A DNA stretch of 64,000 nucleotides from Gammaproteobacteria bacterium (GCA_028293725.1 JAQGOE010000236.1:31971-95970), one strand, 5' to 3'. Numbered from the stretch's first letter, positions 1 through 9,627 are shown. Notes: generated by a model from the letters alone, not told the origin. Program-made: numbers and translations.

Positions 1-1
1 C

Positions 2-2287
2 GTCAAGGCGATGCTGCCGCAGATTGCCGCGGGTCTCCCGAAAGCGCTGACTATCAAGCCCGTTTCGGACCAATCGGTCTTCGTGAGCGCGGCCGTCGAC
101 GGCGTCATCCGTGAGGCGCTCATTGCCGCCGGGTTGACCGCGGCGATGATCCTGCTCTTTTTGGGTAGCTGGCGCGCCACCTTAATCGTAGCGGTCTCCA
201 TTCCGCTCGCCATCATGACCTCCCTGATCGTGCTCTCCGCTCTGGGCGAAACCATCAATATCATGACCCTGGGGGGCCTCGCCCTTGCCGTCGGCATCCT
301 GGTGGACGATGCGACCGTTGCCATCGAAAACATCAGTCACCACCTCGAGCTCGGCCAGAACAAGCGTGACGCCATTCTGAAGGCATCCGCGGAGATTGCG
401 CTGCCGACGCTGGTCTCGACCCTTTCGATCTGCATCGTCTTCGTTCCCATGTTCCTGCTGACCGGCGTCGCGCGCTACCTGTTCGTGCCGCTCGCCGAGG
501 CGGTAGTGTTTGCAATGCTCGCCTCTTACTTTTTCTCACGCACCTTGATCCCGACACTGGCGATGTACCTGCTGCGCGAAGCTACGCCGGCCGAAGGCCC
601 GGCTGACACGCGGCGGCCCGGTTTTTTCGCTCGATTTCAGAACCGCTTCGATGCCCTGCGCACCCGCTACCAGCGGTTGCTGGAGGACTGCCTCGGGCGC
701 TCGCGCTCGTTCATGACGATTTTCCTGCTCTTTTGCGGCTTATCCCTCGGGCTCATCCCATTCCTGGGACGTGACTTCTTCCCGACCGTGGACACGGGCG
801 AGATTCGCCTGCACCTGCGGGCGCAAACGGGGACGCGCATCGAGCAGACGGCGCGCCTGACGGAGGAGGTTGAACAGCGGATCCGCTCAATCATTCCGCG
901 CGATCAACTTTCAACTATTCTCGACAACATCGGCCTGCCGGTGAGCGGCATCAATCTGACCTACGACTCCTCCTCGCCGATCGGTACGGCGGACGCCGAC
1001 GTTCTCGTTACTCTTACCCCGAAACACGCGCCCACGGCTCGGTACGTGCAAGAGCTGCGCAGTCAGCTCAATGCCGACTTTCCCGGCGTGACCTTCGCGT
1101 TCCTGCCCGCGGACATCATCAGCCAGATCGTCAATCTTGGCCTGCCCTCGCCCATCGATATCCAGATCGTCGGCAACAACGTGGCCGCAAACCGGTCACT
1201 CGCGCAGCAGCTTTTGCAGAATCTGCACAGTGTTCAGGGGCTCGTCGATGCCCGCATTCAGCAACCCAACGACGCGCCCTCCATCAACATAGACGTGGAC
1301 CGCACGAGGGCCATCCAGGCCGGCTTTCAGCAGCACGATATAGCGCAGAACCTGCTCATTGCCCTGTCAGGAAGCTCGCAGACGTCGCCGAACTTCTGGC
1401 TGAATCCCAAGAACGGCGTCGCCTACCCGTTGGCAACCGAATCGCCTCAGTACCGGATCGATTCACTGCAGGCTCTGCAGAACATCCCGCTCGCTGGTGG
1501 CAGCGCCACATCCGGCACGACGCAGGGGCAGATACTCGGCTCGCTGAGCTCGATGTCTCGCACGGCACAGGACGCCGTCGTATCCCACTACAACGTGCAG
1601 CCGGTAATCGACATCTACGGCACCGCGCAAGGCCGCGATCTCGGTAGCGTCGCCAGCGACATCACTCGCATCGTCAACGACGCCAAGAAAGACCTCGCTC
1701 CGGGCTCCAGCATGGTGATACGCGGCCAGGTCGCCACCATGCAATCCTCTTTCAGCGGGCTATTGAGCGGCCTCGTGTTCGCGGTCGTGCTGGTGTACCT
1801 CCTGATGGTCGTCAATTTCCAGTCCTGGATCGATCCGCTCATCATCATCGTCGGGCTGCCTGGCGCAATGGCGGGCGTTGTCTGGATGCTGTTCGTTACC
1901 GGCACGACGGTCAGCGTGCCGGCGTTGACCGGCGCAATCATGTGTATCGGCATCGCCACCGCCAATAGCATTCTCGTGGTGAGTTTCGCGCGCGAAAAGC
2001 TGGCTGAAGGCAGCCCGCCGCTGCAGGCAGCGCTCGAGGCGGGTGTCGGCCGTTTCCGCCCAGTGCTGATGACCGCACTTGCGATGTTGATCGGTATGTT
2101 ACCGATGGCAAGCGGCATGGGCGATGGTGGCGAGCAAAACGCGCCCCTCGGTCGCGCTGTGATCGGCGGCTTGATGATCGGCACGGTGGCTACGTTGATA
2201 TTCGTGCCGGTTGTGTTTGGCAGCGTCCACACTTGGCTGAAGAAGCGCCGCGGCTCCGCCACATCCCCAATCGCGCAGACCACTTAG
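2..2287 (+). CDS. RND efflux permease, 5' end cut by window edge
   Basis: Inner-membrane pump of a tripartite RND efflux system, using proton motive force to export compounds. The reading frame is open from the first bases of the window, so the N-terminus lies outside and 761 codons remain. The first membrane block shows the proton-relay motif GILVDDATVAIEN, with the two adjacent Asp typical of RND permeases. A large periplasmic domain follows, and then the second membrane block (FVPVVFG near the end). The adaptor starts 13 bp downstream, so the order is permease, adaptor, outer-membrane factor, whereas most RND operons have the adaptor first. The family is clear (AcrB/MexB-like, HAE type rather than metal type by general look); the substrate cannot be told. 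Confidence 0.95.
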   Translation, partial: VKAMLPQIAAGLPKALTIKPVSDQSVFVSAAVDGVIREALIAAGLTAAMILLFLGSWRATLIVAVSIPLAIMTSLIVLSALGETINIMTLGGLALAVGILVDDATVAIENISHHLELGQNKRDAILKASAEIALPTLVSTLSICIVFVPMFLLTGVARYLFVPLAEAVVFAMLASYFFSRTLIPTLAMYLLREATPAEGPADTRRPGFFARFQNRFDALRTRYQRLLEDCLGRSRSFMTIFLLFCGLSLGLIPFLGRDFFPTVDTGEIRLHLRAQTGTRIEQTARLTEEVEQRIRSIIPRDQLSTILDNIGLPVSGINLTYDSSSPIGTADADVLVTLTPKHAPTARYVQELRSQLNADFPGVTFAFLPADIISQIVNLGLPSPIDIQIVGNNVAANRSLAQQLLQNLHSVQGLVDARIQQPNDAPSINIDVDRTRAIQAGFQQHDIAQNLLIALSGSSQTSPNFWLNPKNGVAYPLATESPQYRIDSLQALQNIPLAGGSATSGTTQGQILGSLSSMSRTAQDAVVSHYNVQPVIDIYGTAQGRDLGSVASDITRIVNDAKKDLAPGSSMVIRGQVATMQSSFSGLLSGLVFAVVLVYLLMVVNFQSWIDPLIIIVGLPGAMAGVVWMLFVTGTTVSVPALTGAIMCIGIATANSILVVSFAREKLAEGSPPLQAALEAGVGRFRPVLMTALAMLIGMLPMASGMGDGGEQNAPLGRAVIGGLMIGTVATLIFVPVVFGSVHTWLKKRRGSATSPIAQTT

Positions 2288-2300
2288 GAGTACCCACCCC

Positions 2301-3485
2301 ATGACTACATCTCAAACTCCCCTCTCTTCCGCGGCACCGAGTGCGCTGAAGACCTGGTCCCGGCGCCTCATGCCTGCAGCCGTACTGCTCGCCGCCCTGG
2401 CCATCGGCACTCTGCCACGCGTCAGGGCTCGCGCGGCGGTGAGTGCACAGACCGAGTCGCTCGCGAGGCCGACCGTTTCCGTAGTGAATCCGCAGGTTCT
2501 TCCCATTGCCCAACCCATAGACCTGCCCGCGGACGTACAGGCGTATCAGGATGTGGCGATCTACGCGCGCGCTAGTGGCTACATAGCCAAGTGGCTCACC
2601 GACATCGGGACGCAGGTCACCGCAGGCCAGTTACTCGCGGTGATCGAAGCCCCCGAAGTGGATGCGCAGTTGGCGCAGGCTAAGGCCGACGCGGCTACGG
2701 CGCTAGCGAATTACGAGATCGCCAAGACCACGGCAGGCCGCTGGGAGGAGTTGGTCAAGACTAATGCCGTGTCGCGCCAGGAGGCCGAGCAGAATACGTC
2801 AACGATGAAAGCGCGCGAAGCGGCTCTCGTAGCGGCTCGCGCCAACGCCGATCGCTTGAGCCAGCTCCAGTCCTTCGAGAGAGTTTACGCCCCGTTCTCC
2901 GGGGTAGTGACAGATCGTGGCATCGACGTTGGTACGCTGATCGATTCTGGCGCCACAGGCGGAACGAGGCAACAACTGTTCCATCTCGTGGAGACCGACA
3001 GGCTGCGCGTGTATGTCAACGTACCGCAGGACGATGTGCGGAACGCCGGCGTTGGGACGACGGCATCTTTATCCCTCCCGCAGTGGCCTGGACGGTCGTT
3101 CAACGGCACCGTCGTGCGCACCACGGGGGCGATCAATGCGACCAGCCGCACCCTCCGAGTGGAGGTTGACTTTGATAATCCCGACGGCGCGATCCTACCC
3201 GGCGCGTATGCGACCGTTCGACTGAACGCGCAGAATGCCCAGCCACCACTGTCGATTCCCGTCAGCGCGCTGCTGTTCCGCCCGGAAGGCGTCCAAGTCG
3301 CATCGATAAACGCCGCCAATCGGGTAGCCATGCAAAGCGTAACGCTGGGACGTGACTTCGGCGCACGCATTGAAGTCACCGCGGGACTCGACGCCAAAGC
3401 GCGCGTGGTCGCCAACCCGAGCGACGCGATTGCCTCGGGCGAGCGGGTCAATGTGGCGGCGGGCCCGCAGACCGTCGCGCCCTGA
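2301..3485 (+). CDS. RND efflux periplasmic adaptor (membrane fusion protein)
   Basis: Periplasmic adaptor of 394 residues bridging the permease encoded just upstream and the outer-membrane channel encoded just downstream. After a short cytoplasmic N-terminus there is one hydrophobic segment (about residues 24-37) that acts as signal or anchor. The lipoyl/barrel-sandwich half begins near VQAYQDVAIYARASGYI. A helical hairpin rich in Ala, Gln and Glu spans about residues 130-190, and beta-barrel domains follow (GVVTDRGIDVGTLID). A TTAGGAG ribosome site sits 11 bases before the ATG. The gene is clearly an HlyD/AcrA-type adaptor and is co-transcribed with its neighbours by spacing. Confidence 0.93.
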   Translation: MTTSQTPLSSAAPSALKTWSRRLMPAAVLLAALAIGTLPRVRARAAVSAQTESLARPTVSVVNPQVLPIAQPIDLPADVQAYQDVAIYARASGYIAKWLTDIGTQVTAGQLLAVIEAPEVDAQLAQAKADAATALANYEIAKTTAGRWEELVKTNAVSRQEAEQNTSTMKAREAALVAARANADRLSQLQSFERVYAPFSGVVTDRGIDVGTLIDSGATGGTRQQLFHLVETDRLRVYVNVPQDDVRNAGVGTTASLSLPQWPGRSFNGTVVRTTGAINATSRTLRVEVDFDNPDGAILPGAYATVRLNAQNAQPPLSIPVSALLFRPEGVQVASINAANRVAMQSVTLGRDFGARIEVTAGLDAKARVVANPSDAIASGERVNVAAGPQTVAP

Positions 3486-3510
3486 CCCAACCTCACTGAC
3501 CCAACCTCAC
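3483..3510 (+). repeat. 14-bp tandem repeat between adaptor and outer-membrane factor
   Basis: Two perfect head-to-tail copies of TGACCCAACCTCAC; the first begins at the stop codon of the adaptor gene. A degenerate third start (CTGACGCAACC) follows. It lies in the 79-bp gap before the next gene. It may be slippage-generated sequence; no function is evident. Confidence 0.7.
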
Positions 3511-3564
3511 CTGACGCAACCCACACAACCTGGCGCAACACCCCATCTCTGCTGGAGACCGACC

Positions 3565-4998
3565 ATGCGCATCTTTTCTGGTTTGATCATTCTTACTGTC
3601 GCCCTTGCGGGGTGTGTCACAGGGCCGCGGTACGTGAAACCGACGGTTAGTGTGCCTGGCGCCTACAAGGACGGCCCTTCGGTGCCTGGCGCCACGGTGC
3701 CGCGGCAGGGCTGGACCTCCGCGACACCGGGCGACACGCAGGATCGGGGCGCCTGGTGGAAAGTTTTCGAGAACCCCCAGTTGAATGAGCTGGAATCGCG
3801 AGTCTCCGTGTCGAACCAGAGCATTCAGAAGGCGGTGGCAACGCTTCAGCAAGCGCGGGCGACCGCGGGCATCGCGCGCTCGAGCTACTTTCCCACAGTC
3901 ACGGTCGGTGCTGCCCAGCAGCGCTTTCATACCTCGCAAAATGTCATCGGGCGTCAACAGCTGGCCGGCAAAACAGTGTCCGACTACGGCATCGGCCTCA
4001 ACGCATCCTGGGAACCGGACCTGTTCGACAAAGTCGGCCATGCCGTCGACGCGGCAACCGCACGCGCCCAGGCGAGCGAGGGCGATCTGGCATCCGTAGA
4101 GCTGAGCATGCACGCGGAACTCGCCGTGGACTATTTCGATCTTCACGAAAGTGACGCCGAGGTGGCCCTCCTGAAGAAAACAGTCGCGGCCTACCAGGAC
4201 GCGCTGAATCTCGTGAAACAGCGGTTCGACGTGGGTATCGCTTCCGATTTCGATCTCGCGCAAGCACAGACACAACTGCAGACTACGCAGTCGCAGCTCA
4301 TCGATCTGAACGTGAGACACGCGCAACTCGAGCACGCCGTCGCCACCCTGATTGGCGAGCCGGCCTCCAGCTTTTCTCTGACAACCGACGGCAGCCAACT
4401 TGCGCCGCCCGTGATCCCGACAGGGGTTCCCTCACAACTCCTCGAGCGTCGTCCGGATGTGGCAGCGGCAGAGCGCCGGGTTGCTGCCGCGAATGCAGAT
4501 GTTGGAGGAGCCACAGCAGCCTTCTTTCCCGACCTCATGCTGGCCGCCTCGGGCGGCGCGGAATCCTCGAAACTGGGGAATTGGTTGAGTCTGCCCAGCC
4601 GCTTCTGGGCCATCGGCCCCGCCCTCGTCGGCACTATCTTCGACGGCGGACGGCGCAAGCAGGGACTGGCAAGCGCGAACGCAGCGTTCGACTCGACGGT
4701 CGCCGACTATCGCCAGGTCGTGCTGACGTCCTTTCAGGAGGTCGAAGACAACCTCGCCGCCACTCAAACGCTCACCGCGGAAGCCAGCGCGCAGGACCTG
4801 GCCGTACAGTCATCACAACACGCGCTCGACGTAGCGCTGAGTCGCTACAAGGCCGGCGCCGTAAGTTACCTCGATGTGGTCACCGCGCAGAGCACTGCGC
4901 TGGCCAACGAACGGGTAGCGACCGAAATAGCACAGCGCCGCTCGGATGCCAGCGTACTGTTGATCAAGGCGCTCGGTGGACTGTGGACTACAGGGTGA
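3565..4998 (+). CDS. Outer-membrane efflux lipoprotein (NodT/OprM family)
   Basis: Outer-membrane channel of the tripartite pump, 477 residues, the normal length for the NodT family. The chosen ATG at 3565 is preceded by GGAG at 8 bases and gives a short signal with lipobox LAGC (Cys at about residue 17), so the mature protein is lipid-anchored. An upstream in-frame extension to 3352 overlaps the adaptor and has no signal, so it is rejected. Two OEP repeats are visible: the first around NELESRVSVSNQSIQKA, the second from the LLERRPDVAAAERRV motif to the C-terminus. The last gene of the RND set; the next gene starts 33 bp downstream and may belong to the same transcript. Confidence 0.93.
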   Translation: MRIFSGLIILTVALAGCVTGPRYVKPTVSVPGAYKDGPSVPGATVPRQGWTSATPGDTQDRGAWWKVFENPQLNELESRVSVSNQSIQKAVATLQQARATAGIARSSYFPTVTVGAAQQRFHTSQNVIGRQQLAGKTVSDYGIGLNASWEPDLFDKVGHAVDAATARAQASEGDLASVELSMHAELAVDYFDLHESDAEVALLKKTVAAYQDALNLVKQRFDVGIASDFDLAQAQTQLQTTQSQLIDLNVRHAQLEHAVATLIGEPASSFSLTTDGSQLAPPVIPTGVPSQLLERRPDVAAAERRVAAANADVGGATAAFFPDLMLAASGGAESSKLGNWLSLPSRFWAIGPALVGTIFDGGRRKQGLASANAAFDSTVADYRQVVLTSFQEVEDNLAATQTLTAEASAQDLAVQSSQHALDVALSRYKAGAVSYLDVVTAQSTALANERVATEIAQRRSDASVLLIKALGGLWTTG

Positions 4999-5031
4999 TA
5001 CTATCCCCTCTCAAACGAGGGGGACGAAATC

Positions 5032-5856
5032 GTGCAATCTTGGGTAAAGACCTTTTCCATCGCGCTCATGGCCATCTCCATCGGCCTGGCCTCGGGCCGT
5101 GTACTGGCTGACACGGTGCTGATCACTGGTGCGAATCAAGGCATCGGCCTAGAGTTCGCAAAGCAGTACGCCGCCCGCGGCTGGACGGTAATCGCCACCC
5201 ATCGTCGTCCCACCACACCCGAAGAGCTGGCGACGTTGGCGGCGAAATACCCGAAAGTCAGGGTCGAGCGCATGGACGTGACGGACCCCGCGCAGATCGA
5301 AGCGCTCGGCGCGAAACTCAAGGGAATGCCCATCGACATCCTGCTCAGCAACGCCGGACTCGTCAGGACAGACCCAGTCGAAAAAGTCGGCGGCAACACC
5401 AACCAGATGTTCGGCACCCTCGACTACAAGCTACTCGATGACTTCATCCATACGAATGTCGCCGGCCCGCTGAAGATCAGCGAAACCTTCATCGAGAACG
5501 TCAAAGCGAGCAAGCAGAAAAAAATCGTCGCCATCAGCTCGGCCGCGGCCTCTGTTTCCGTACCCCCCTTCATGCCCAACGGCTCGCCGGTGCCCGACCA
5601 CTACTGGTACCGCATCAGCAAAGCGGCTTTAAACAGTGCGATGCGCCTGCTGAGCGCGCAATTCAAAAATGACGGCGTGACGGTGGTGATGTTTCATCCC
5701 GGCGGCGTACAGGTGGAAAGCTTCGGCAACGTCAAATTGCCGGGCTTCGTGCCCCCGGAAGAAGCGATCGGCAAAATGATCAAGACCATCGACGGGCTGA
5801 CCGTCAAGGATAGCGGGCGCTTTCTCGATAACGACGGAAAGGATCATCCGTGGTAG
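5032..5856 (+). CDS. Short-chain dehydrogenase/reductase with N-terminal signal peptide
   Basis: Classical SDR-fold NAD(P)-dependent oxidoreductase of 274 residues. It shows the cofactor motif TGANQGIG (about 32-39), the structural NAG (LLSNAGLV), the catalytic Ser (AISSAAAS) and the YRISK active-site motif. The GTG start at 5032 follows a CGAGGGGGAC ribosome site. Oddly, a hydrophobic leader with an apparent cleavage site after VLA directly precedes the Rossmann strand, which suggests export or membrane attachment of an enzyme that needs a nucleotide cofactor. It follows the RND operon by 33 bp. The substrate is unknown. The leader could instead be an uncleaved membrane anchor. Confidence 0.88.
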   Translation: MQSWVKTFSIALMAISIGLASGRVLADTVLITGANQGIGLEFAKQYAARGWTVIATHRRPTTPEELATLAAKYPKVRVERMDVTDPAQIEALGAKLKGMPIDILLSNAGLVRTDPVEKVGGNTNQMFGTLDYKLLDDFIHTNVAGPLKISETFIENVKASKQKKIVAISSAAASVSVPPFMPNGSPVPDHYWYRISKAALNSAMRLLSAQFKNDGVTVVMFHPGGVQVESFGNVKLPGFVPPEEAIGKMIKTIDGLTVKDSGRFLDNDGKDHPW

Positions 5857-5989
5857 GAACCGCTCGTGTCGGCGCGCCGGTAGCAGCCTGATCCGGAAGG
5901 TCGCGCGACTTCGAAAAGCCCCGGTCAACACAAAGGCCGTCTCAACGTTAGAATCAGCATTCGGCCCAGTGGGACAGGGAAACAAAACC

Positions 5990-7057
5990 ATGCTGAAGTC
6001 TGCGTTGCCATTGCGGAGCCGATGGGCCTGTAGCACTGCGTTGGTGTTTGTACTTGTGACGCTGGCCGGGTGCTCCTCCCTCGCCGTCTGGCTGGGCCTG
6101 CGAGTGCGCTTGGACAAATTGCCGGTGACGTCTGTATCGGCATCAATGGTCAGCAAGCGGGGTGGTCCCGCGGTCAGCGCCCTGGGTCCCGGGCAATCCG
6201 CGCGACTCGTGCTCATTGCTACAACTCAGGACGGCAAACAGTTTGCAACAGTAGGCGCTGGTAATGGCAAGGTTGCTTTTGACAACTACACAATAGAATC
6301 GACCATCGTCGCGTTAAGTAAACGTGGCGCGGTTTCGTTGTCGTCGGACCCAAGGATAAGCGAAGGCAAGGTCGCGCATCTTCACATAATCACGACTGCC
6401 CATCCCGAGGTCGTCACGGACCTCGATATCCCCGTACGGTATGACATCCCGTTCGTCGCCAATTTTTCCGGCGCCGACGGTTGGAACGGCAGCGACGGAA
6501 TTGCCGGGCTCGACGGCAGCTCGGGCAGCGACGGCACTCCGGCCAGTGTCGATCCAACCACCGGAGCACTCGGTACCCAGGGTCCGGGCGGCAGCGGCAC
6601 CGATGGCGGCAACGGAAGTGATGGAAGCGATGGTCAGGATGGGTCGCCGGGACCCCCAGTTCACGCCTGGGTCCGACTCGAATCCGGCGTGAAACCGCTA
6701 CTTCAGATCAAGGTCAATGGCGGCTCCCGGGAGTCCCTCTACATCGTGGATCCCAACGGCGGCTCACTCAAGATCACGGCCAATGGCGGTACCGGCGGGC
6801 GTGGAGGCTCGGGCGGTCGAGGGGGTCGTGGCGGATCCGGTGGTAGCGGCTCTCCCCAGGGATTCAGCGGCCTGGACGGGCGACCCGGTGGGGACGGTCA
6901 CCCGGGAAGAGATGGCCCGGCCGGCACGATCACCCTATCGGTCGACCCTGCTGCCCAACCCTTCGTGAGTTGCATCACCTGGCTGAACCACAACGGAGGC
7001 GGCGGAGCGGGCCCGACGCCAAGTATTACGGTGGAGCCCGTCCCCCCGCTCTGGTAG
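5990..7057 (+). CDS. Lipoprotein with collagen-like glycine-rich repeats
   Basis: Predicted lipoprotein of 355 residues, no named family recognised. The ATG at 5990 has GGGACAGGGA just upstream and gives a signal with lipobox LAGC; a GTG at 5969 is a weaker alternative. The mature part has a beta-rich N-terminal domain (about residues 25-160). It then has two segments of Gly-X-Y-like repeats with many Asp and Ser (such as GSDGSDGQDGSPGPP and GLDGRPGGDGHPGRDGPAG), separated by a non-repetitive stretch around VHAWVRLESGVKPLLQIKV. A short C-terminus with GGGGAGP ends the protein. Collagen-like segments in bacteria usually form extended surface structures, but whether this one trimerises cannot be seen. 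Confidence 0.75.
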   Translation: MLKSALPLRSRWACSTALVFVLVTLAGCSSLAVWLGLRVRLDKLPVTSVSASMVSKRGGPAVSALGPGQSARLVLIATTQDGKQFATVGAGNGKVAFDNYTIESTIVALSKRGAVSLSSDPRISEGKVAHLHIITTAHPEVVTDLDIPVRYDIPFVANFSGADGWNGSDGIAGLDGSSGSDGTPASVDPTTGALGTQGPGGSGTDGGNGSDGSDGQDGSPGPPVHAWVRLESGVKPLLQIKVNGGSRESLYIVDPNGGSLKITANGGTGGRGGSGGRGGRGGSGGSGSPQGFSGLDGRPGGDGHPGRDGPAGTITLSVDPAAQPFVSCITWLNHNGGGGAGPTPSITVEPVPPLW

Positions 7058-7080
7058 CAAAGCGCATACCCCTCTCCCGA

Positions 7081-7566
7081 TCAACGAGCCAACAGTACTT
7101 TGCGACGCTCCAGGCTTTCCTGGGGCCAGTATTGCTTGCGATCGTAGTACTCGGGCACCGCCGGAACGGCGCTGGACAGAGCGATCCAGGGCTGTTTGGA
7201 AGAGGTAAAGATATGAATGTCCGGCGGCAGGCTGTCGGGGTCATCGAGCGTGCCGACCCGGACGAAACTGATCGCCTCACCGGCTCCCGAGTAGTGGCTC
7301 CACAAAGCAACGCGGCACACGCCACAGCGAACGATCAGTTGGCCCTTTCCGCTGTTGCTGGGAGTGTTGACACGCTCCAACTCGCCGGACAAGTGTTCCA
7401 GGCGGCCGCTCTCGATCATGGCATTGAGCGCAAATGCAGCGCCCGACTCCCGCTGGCACCAACGACAGTGGCAGCAGTGCACGAATAACGGAGCTCCGTG
7501 CATGCGGTATTTGACCGCGTGGCACGTACAGGACCCTGTCCGAACGGCATTTGGAAGCTCGACCAT
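7081..7566 (-). CDS. GFA (CENP-V) family zinc-binding protein
   Basis: Protein of 161 residues with the Cys pattern of the GFA/CENP-V fold: SCTCHAV near the N-terminus, HCCHCRWCQ at about residues 31-39, and RCGVC near residue 81. Family members bind zinc; some act with glutathione adducts such as S-hydroxymethylglutathione, but most are uncharacterised and catalysis should not be assumed. It lies 81 bp downstream of the CocE-type hydrolase gene on the same strand and is convergent with the collagen-like lipoprotein gene. Confidence 0.85.
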   Translation of the reverse strand: MVELPNAVRTGSCTCHAVKYRMHGAPLFVHCCHCRWCQRESGAAFALNAMIESGRLEHLSGELERVNTPSNSGKGQLIVRCGVCRVALWSHYSGAGEAISFVRVGTLDDPDSLPPDIHIFTSSKQPWIALSSAVPAVPEYYDRKQYWPQESLERRKVLLAR

Positions 7567-7647
7567 GCGCAGAGTCTACTGAAAGTGAGCCGGAGTCGGC
7601 CAGTCCCTGCGACTTGGACTCGCGAATCAGCGGCCGCGGTGGGACGG

Positions 7648-9627
7648 TTACGACGGCGCTCGCGGTGGAATCAGTGGCAACACCACGTGTGAGGGGCGGC
7701 TCGAGTCCATGTACACCGTATTTCGCGCGACGCGGCGCACGAGCCCCGTGCCCTCGGGCGCGCCCGTGTTTGGATTCACGTCGAAATGCGGGAAATTACT
7801 AGATGAAACATCCAGCCGGATGCGATGACCCCGCTTGAAGAGGTTGGATGTCGGGAAGGCCGCCACATTGAGCGGATACACCTGGCCCGGTGTCATCAAG
7901 CTCGGGGCGGACCATGACTCCCGATAGCGGCACCTCATGATCCCGTCAGTGAGATTCAACGCATAGCCTTCCGGATAGTCCTCGCTCGGAGGATAGACGT
8001 CGATCAGCTTGATGGTGAAGTCCGTATCCACCGCATCGGAGTTGATCCAGAGGTTGGCCTCGATGACACCCGTAACCTCTACATCCGCCTCCAGAGGCTC
8101 CGTTTCGAAAACCAGCACGTCCGGCCGCGCCGCCACCGGCAAATACGGCTGGCGCGACCCGTAGAAGCCAGGCCCTTCGCGTTGATCATAACCACCGCCG
8201 CGCATGAGAGGCTCGCCGGAAGTTACCGTGCCTCCCATGGTAGGGACGGGGTGCTCCGGGTTGAAATCGTAGGTCATGGGTGCGGCGTCCGCCGCAGGAC
8301 TGGCGACGGAGAGTTGGCCCTTCGCGCTCAGGTAATAAGGCGTCAGCTTGCGGTCTGGAATGGGCCAGCCCGACTCACCGCGCCATCGGCCGCCATGATC
8401 GAGCCGGCCTTGCGCGGTCTTGCGTCCGCTGCCACCACCCATGATGAAGAGGCGTACCGGAGGCTCACGCTCTTGCCCCTGCCGAATCCCCTGCCCCGCA
8501 CGAGTCCCCTTGAGATATCGATCGAACCACCGCAACCGGCGCGCAAACAGGTCCTCGCCACCATCGGCATCCAGAGTCGCGCCCGGTCCGAACTCAACAT
8601 CCCCGGAGTGCGGGGTCGAGCGTGCTCCGTGAGTCCAAGGTCCCATAATCAGTCTCACCGGCCCGCGCTTGCTCTTGGAAAGACCGACATAGTTGTCGGT
8701 GGTAGTGCGTGAATAGGCGTCATACCAACCAGACAGATGCACCATGGCCACATCCGCGAATTGCGGATAGTAGCCCTCCGCATAGATCCCTAACTGCTTC
8801 CAGAAGCCATCGAAATTACCGTGCTCCCACTGCTCGTAGACATAGTTCTCGTAGTCCGGAATGAGGCTGATCGGCGTGTGTCCACGCTTCCAGGGCATGC
8901 TCGCGAACCAGGCCTTGAGGTCAACCGCCTGCAACGCGGCCAGCAGGCGCGGATCTTTCCGCACCTGCGGACTCTCCAAGCCCAGGTTGTAGGCCCAGGT
9001 CACCTGCTTCAATTCGAACGCCCCACCCTGGCGGATACCGCCCTGGTACGCGTTGGAAAACCCGCCGCAGTCGATGTACATAGCCTTCAGGCCCGGCGCG
9101 TTCATACAGGCGAGGGCCACCTGCGTGTGGGCAGCGTACGATAGCCCCATGGTGCCGATACGGCCGTCGCTCCAGGACTGCGCCAGGATCCAACTACAGG
9201 TATCGAAGCCGTCCACGGCTTCATGCAGATACTTGACGAACTCGCCCTCGGAATCGTAACACCCGCGGCAATCCTGGAAGATCACCACATACCCGTGGCG
9301 GACGTAGTACCCGGCGACTTCGGCCCGCGTCTTGGGTGTCGGATTGGCCGCCGTGATATCACGGAAATAGGTAAGGTTGCGTCCATAGGGCGTACGTTCG
9401 AGAATGACCGGAAATCGCCCCGCCACCGCTTTGCCATTTCGAGCGGGACGATAGACATCCGTAGCCAATCTCACACCGTCTCGCAAGGTGACACGACGGT
9501 TGCTCTCCAGAAGCACGTCGTAGGGGAGCACCCCACTGTCCTTCTCTGCGCGCGCTTTCCCAAACAGACCCAACGAGACTGCGAGCGCGGAAAAACCCCG
9601 GCGAGTCAATCGAACACTCTCGATCAT
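7648..9627 (-). CDS. Tat-exported CocE/NonD family alpha/beta hydrolase
   Basis: Serine hydrolase of 659 residues in the CocE/NonD (X-Pro dipeptidyl-peptidase-like) family, which cleaves esters or amides. The N-terminus has a twin-arginine signal (LTRRGFSALAV) with cleavage near ARA, so the protein should be folded before export to the periplasm. The nucleophile Ser163 lies in MGLSYAAHTQ, with the typical preceding ILERTPYGR and CRGCYDSEGEF motifs. The C-terminal jelly-roll domain is visible from about residue 450 to GHRIRLDVSSSNFPHF. A GAGG ribosome site overlaps the end of the TonB receptor gene 22 bp upstream, so the two are probably co-transcribed. It may process a substrate taken up by that receptor. 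Confidence 0.92.
   Translation of the reverse strand: MIESVRLTRRGFSALAVSLGLFGKARAEKDSGVLPYDVLLESNRRVTLRDGVRLATDVYRPARNGKAVAGRFPVILERTPYGRNLTYFRDITAANPTPKTRAEVAGYYVRHGYVVIFQDCRGCYDSEGEFVKYLHEAVDGFDTCSWILAQSWSDGRIGTMGLSYAAHTQVALACMNAPGLKAMYIDCGGFSNAYQGGIRQGGAFELKQVTWAYNLGLESPQVRKDPRLLAALQAVDLKAWFASMPWKRGHTPISLIPDYENYVYEQWEHGNFDGFWKQLGIYAEGYYPQFADVAMVHLSGWYDAYSRTTTDNYVGLSKSKRGPVRLIMGPWTHGARSTPHSGDVEFGPGATLDADGGEDLFARRLRWFDRYLKGTRAGQGIRQGQEREPPVRLFIMGGGSGRKTAQGRLDHGGRWRGESGWPIPDRKLTPYYLSAKGQLSVASPAADAAPMTYDFNPEHPVPTMGGTVTSGEPLMRGGGYDQREGPGFYGSRQPYLPVAARPDVLVFETEPLEADVEVTGVIEANLWINSDAVDTDFTIKLIDVYPPSEDYPEGYALNLTDGIMRCRYRESWSAPSLMTPGQVYPLNVAAFPTSNLFKRGHRIRLDVSSSNFPHFDVNPNTGAPEGTGLVRRVARNTVYMDSSRPSHVVLPLIPPRAPS

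Noticed and set aside
5870..5879. Palindrome CGGCGCGCCG after the exported SDR
   Set aside because: No loop and no neighbouring promoter features; expected by chance in GC-rich DNA.
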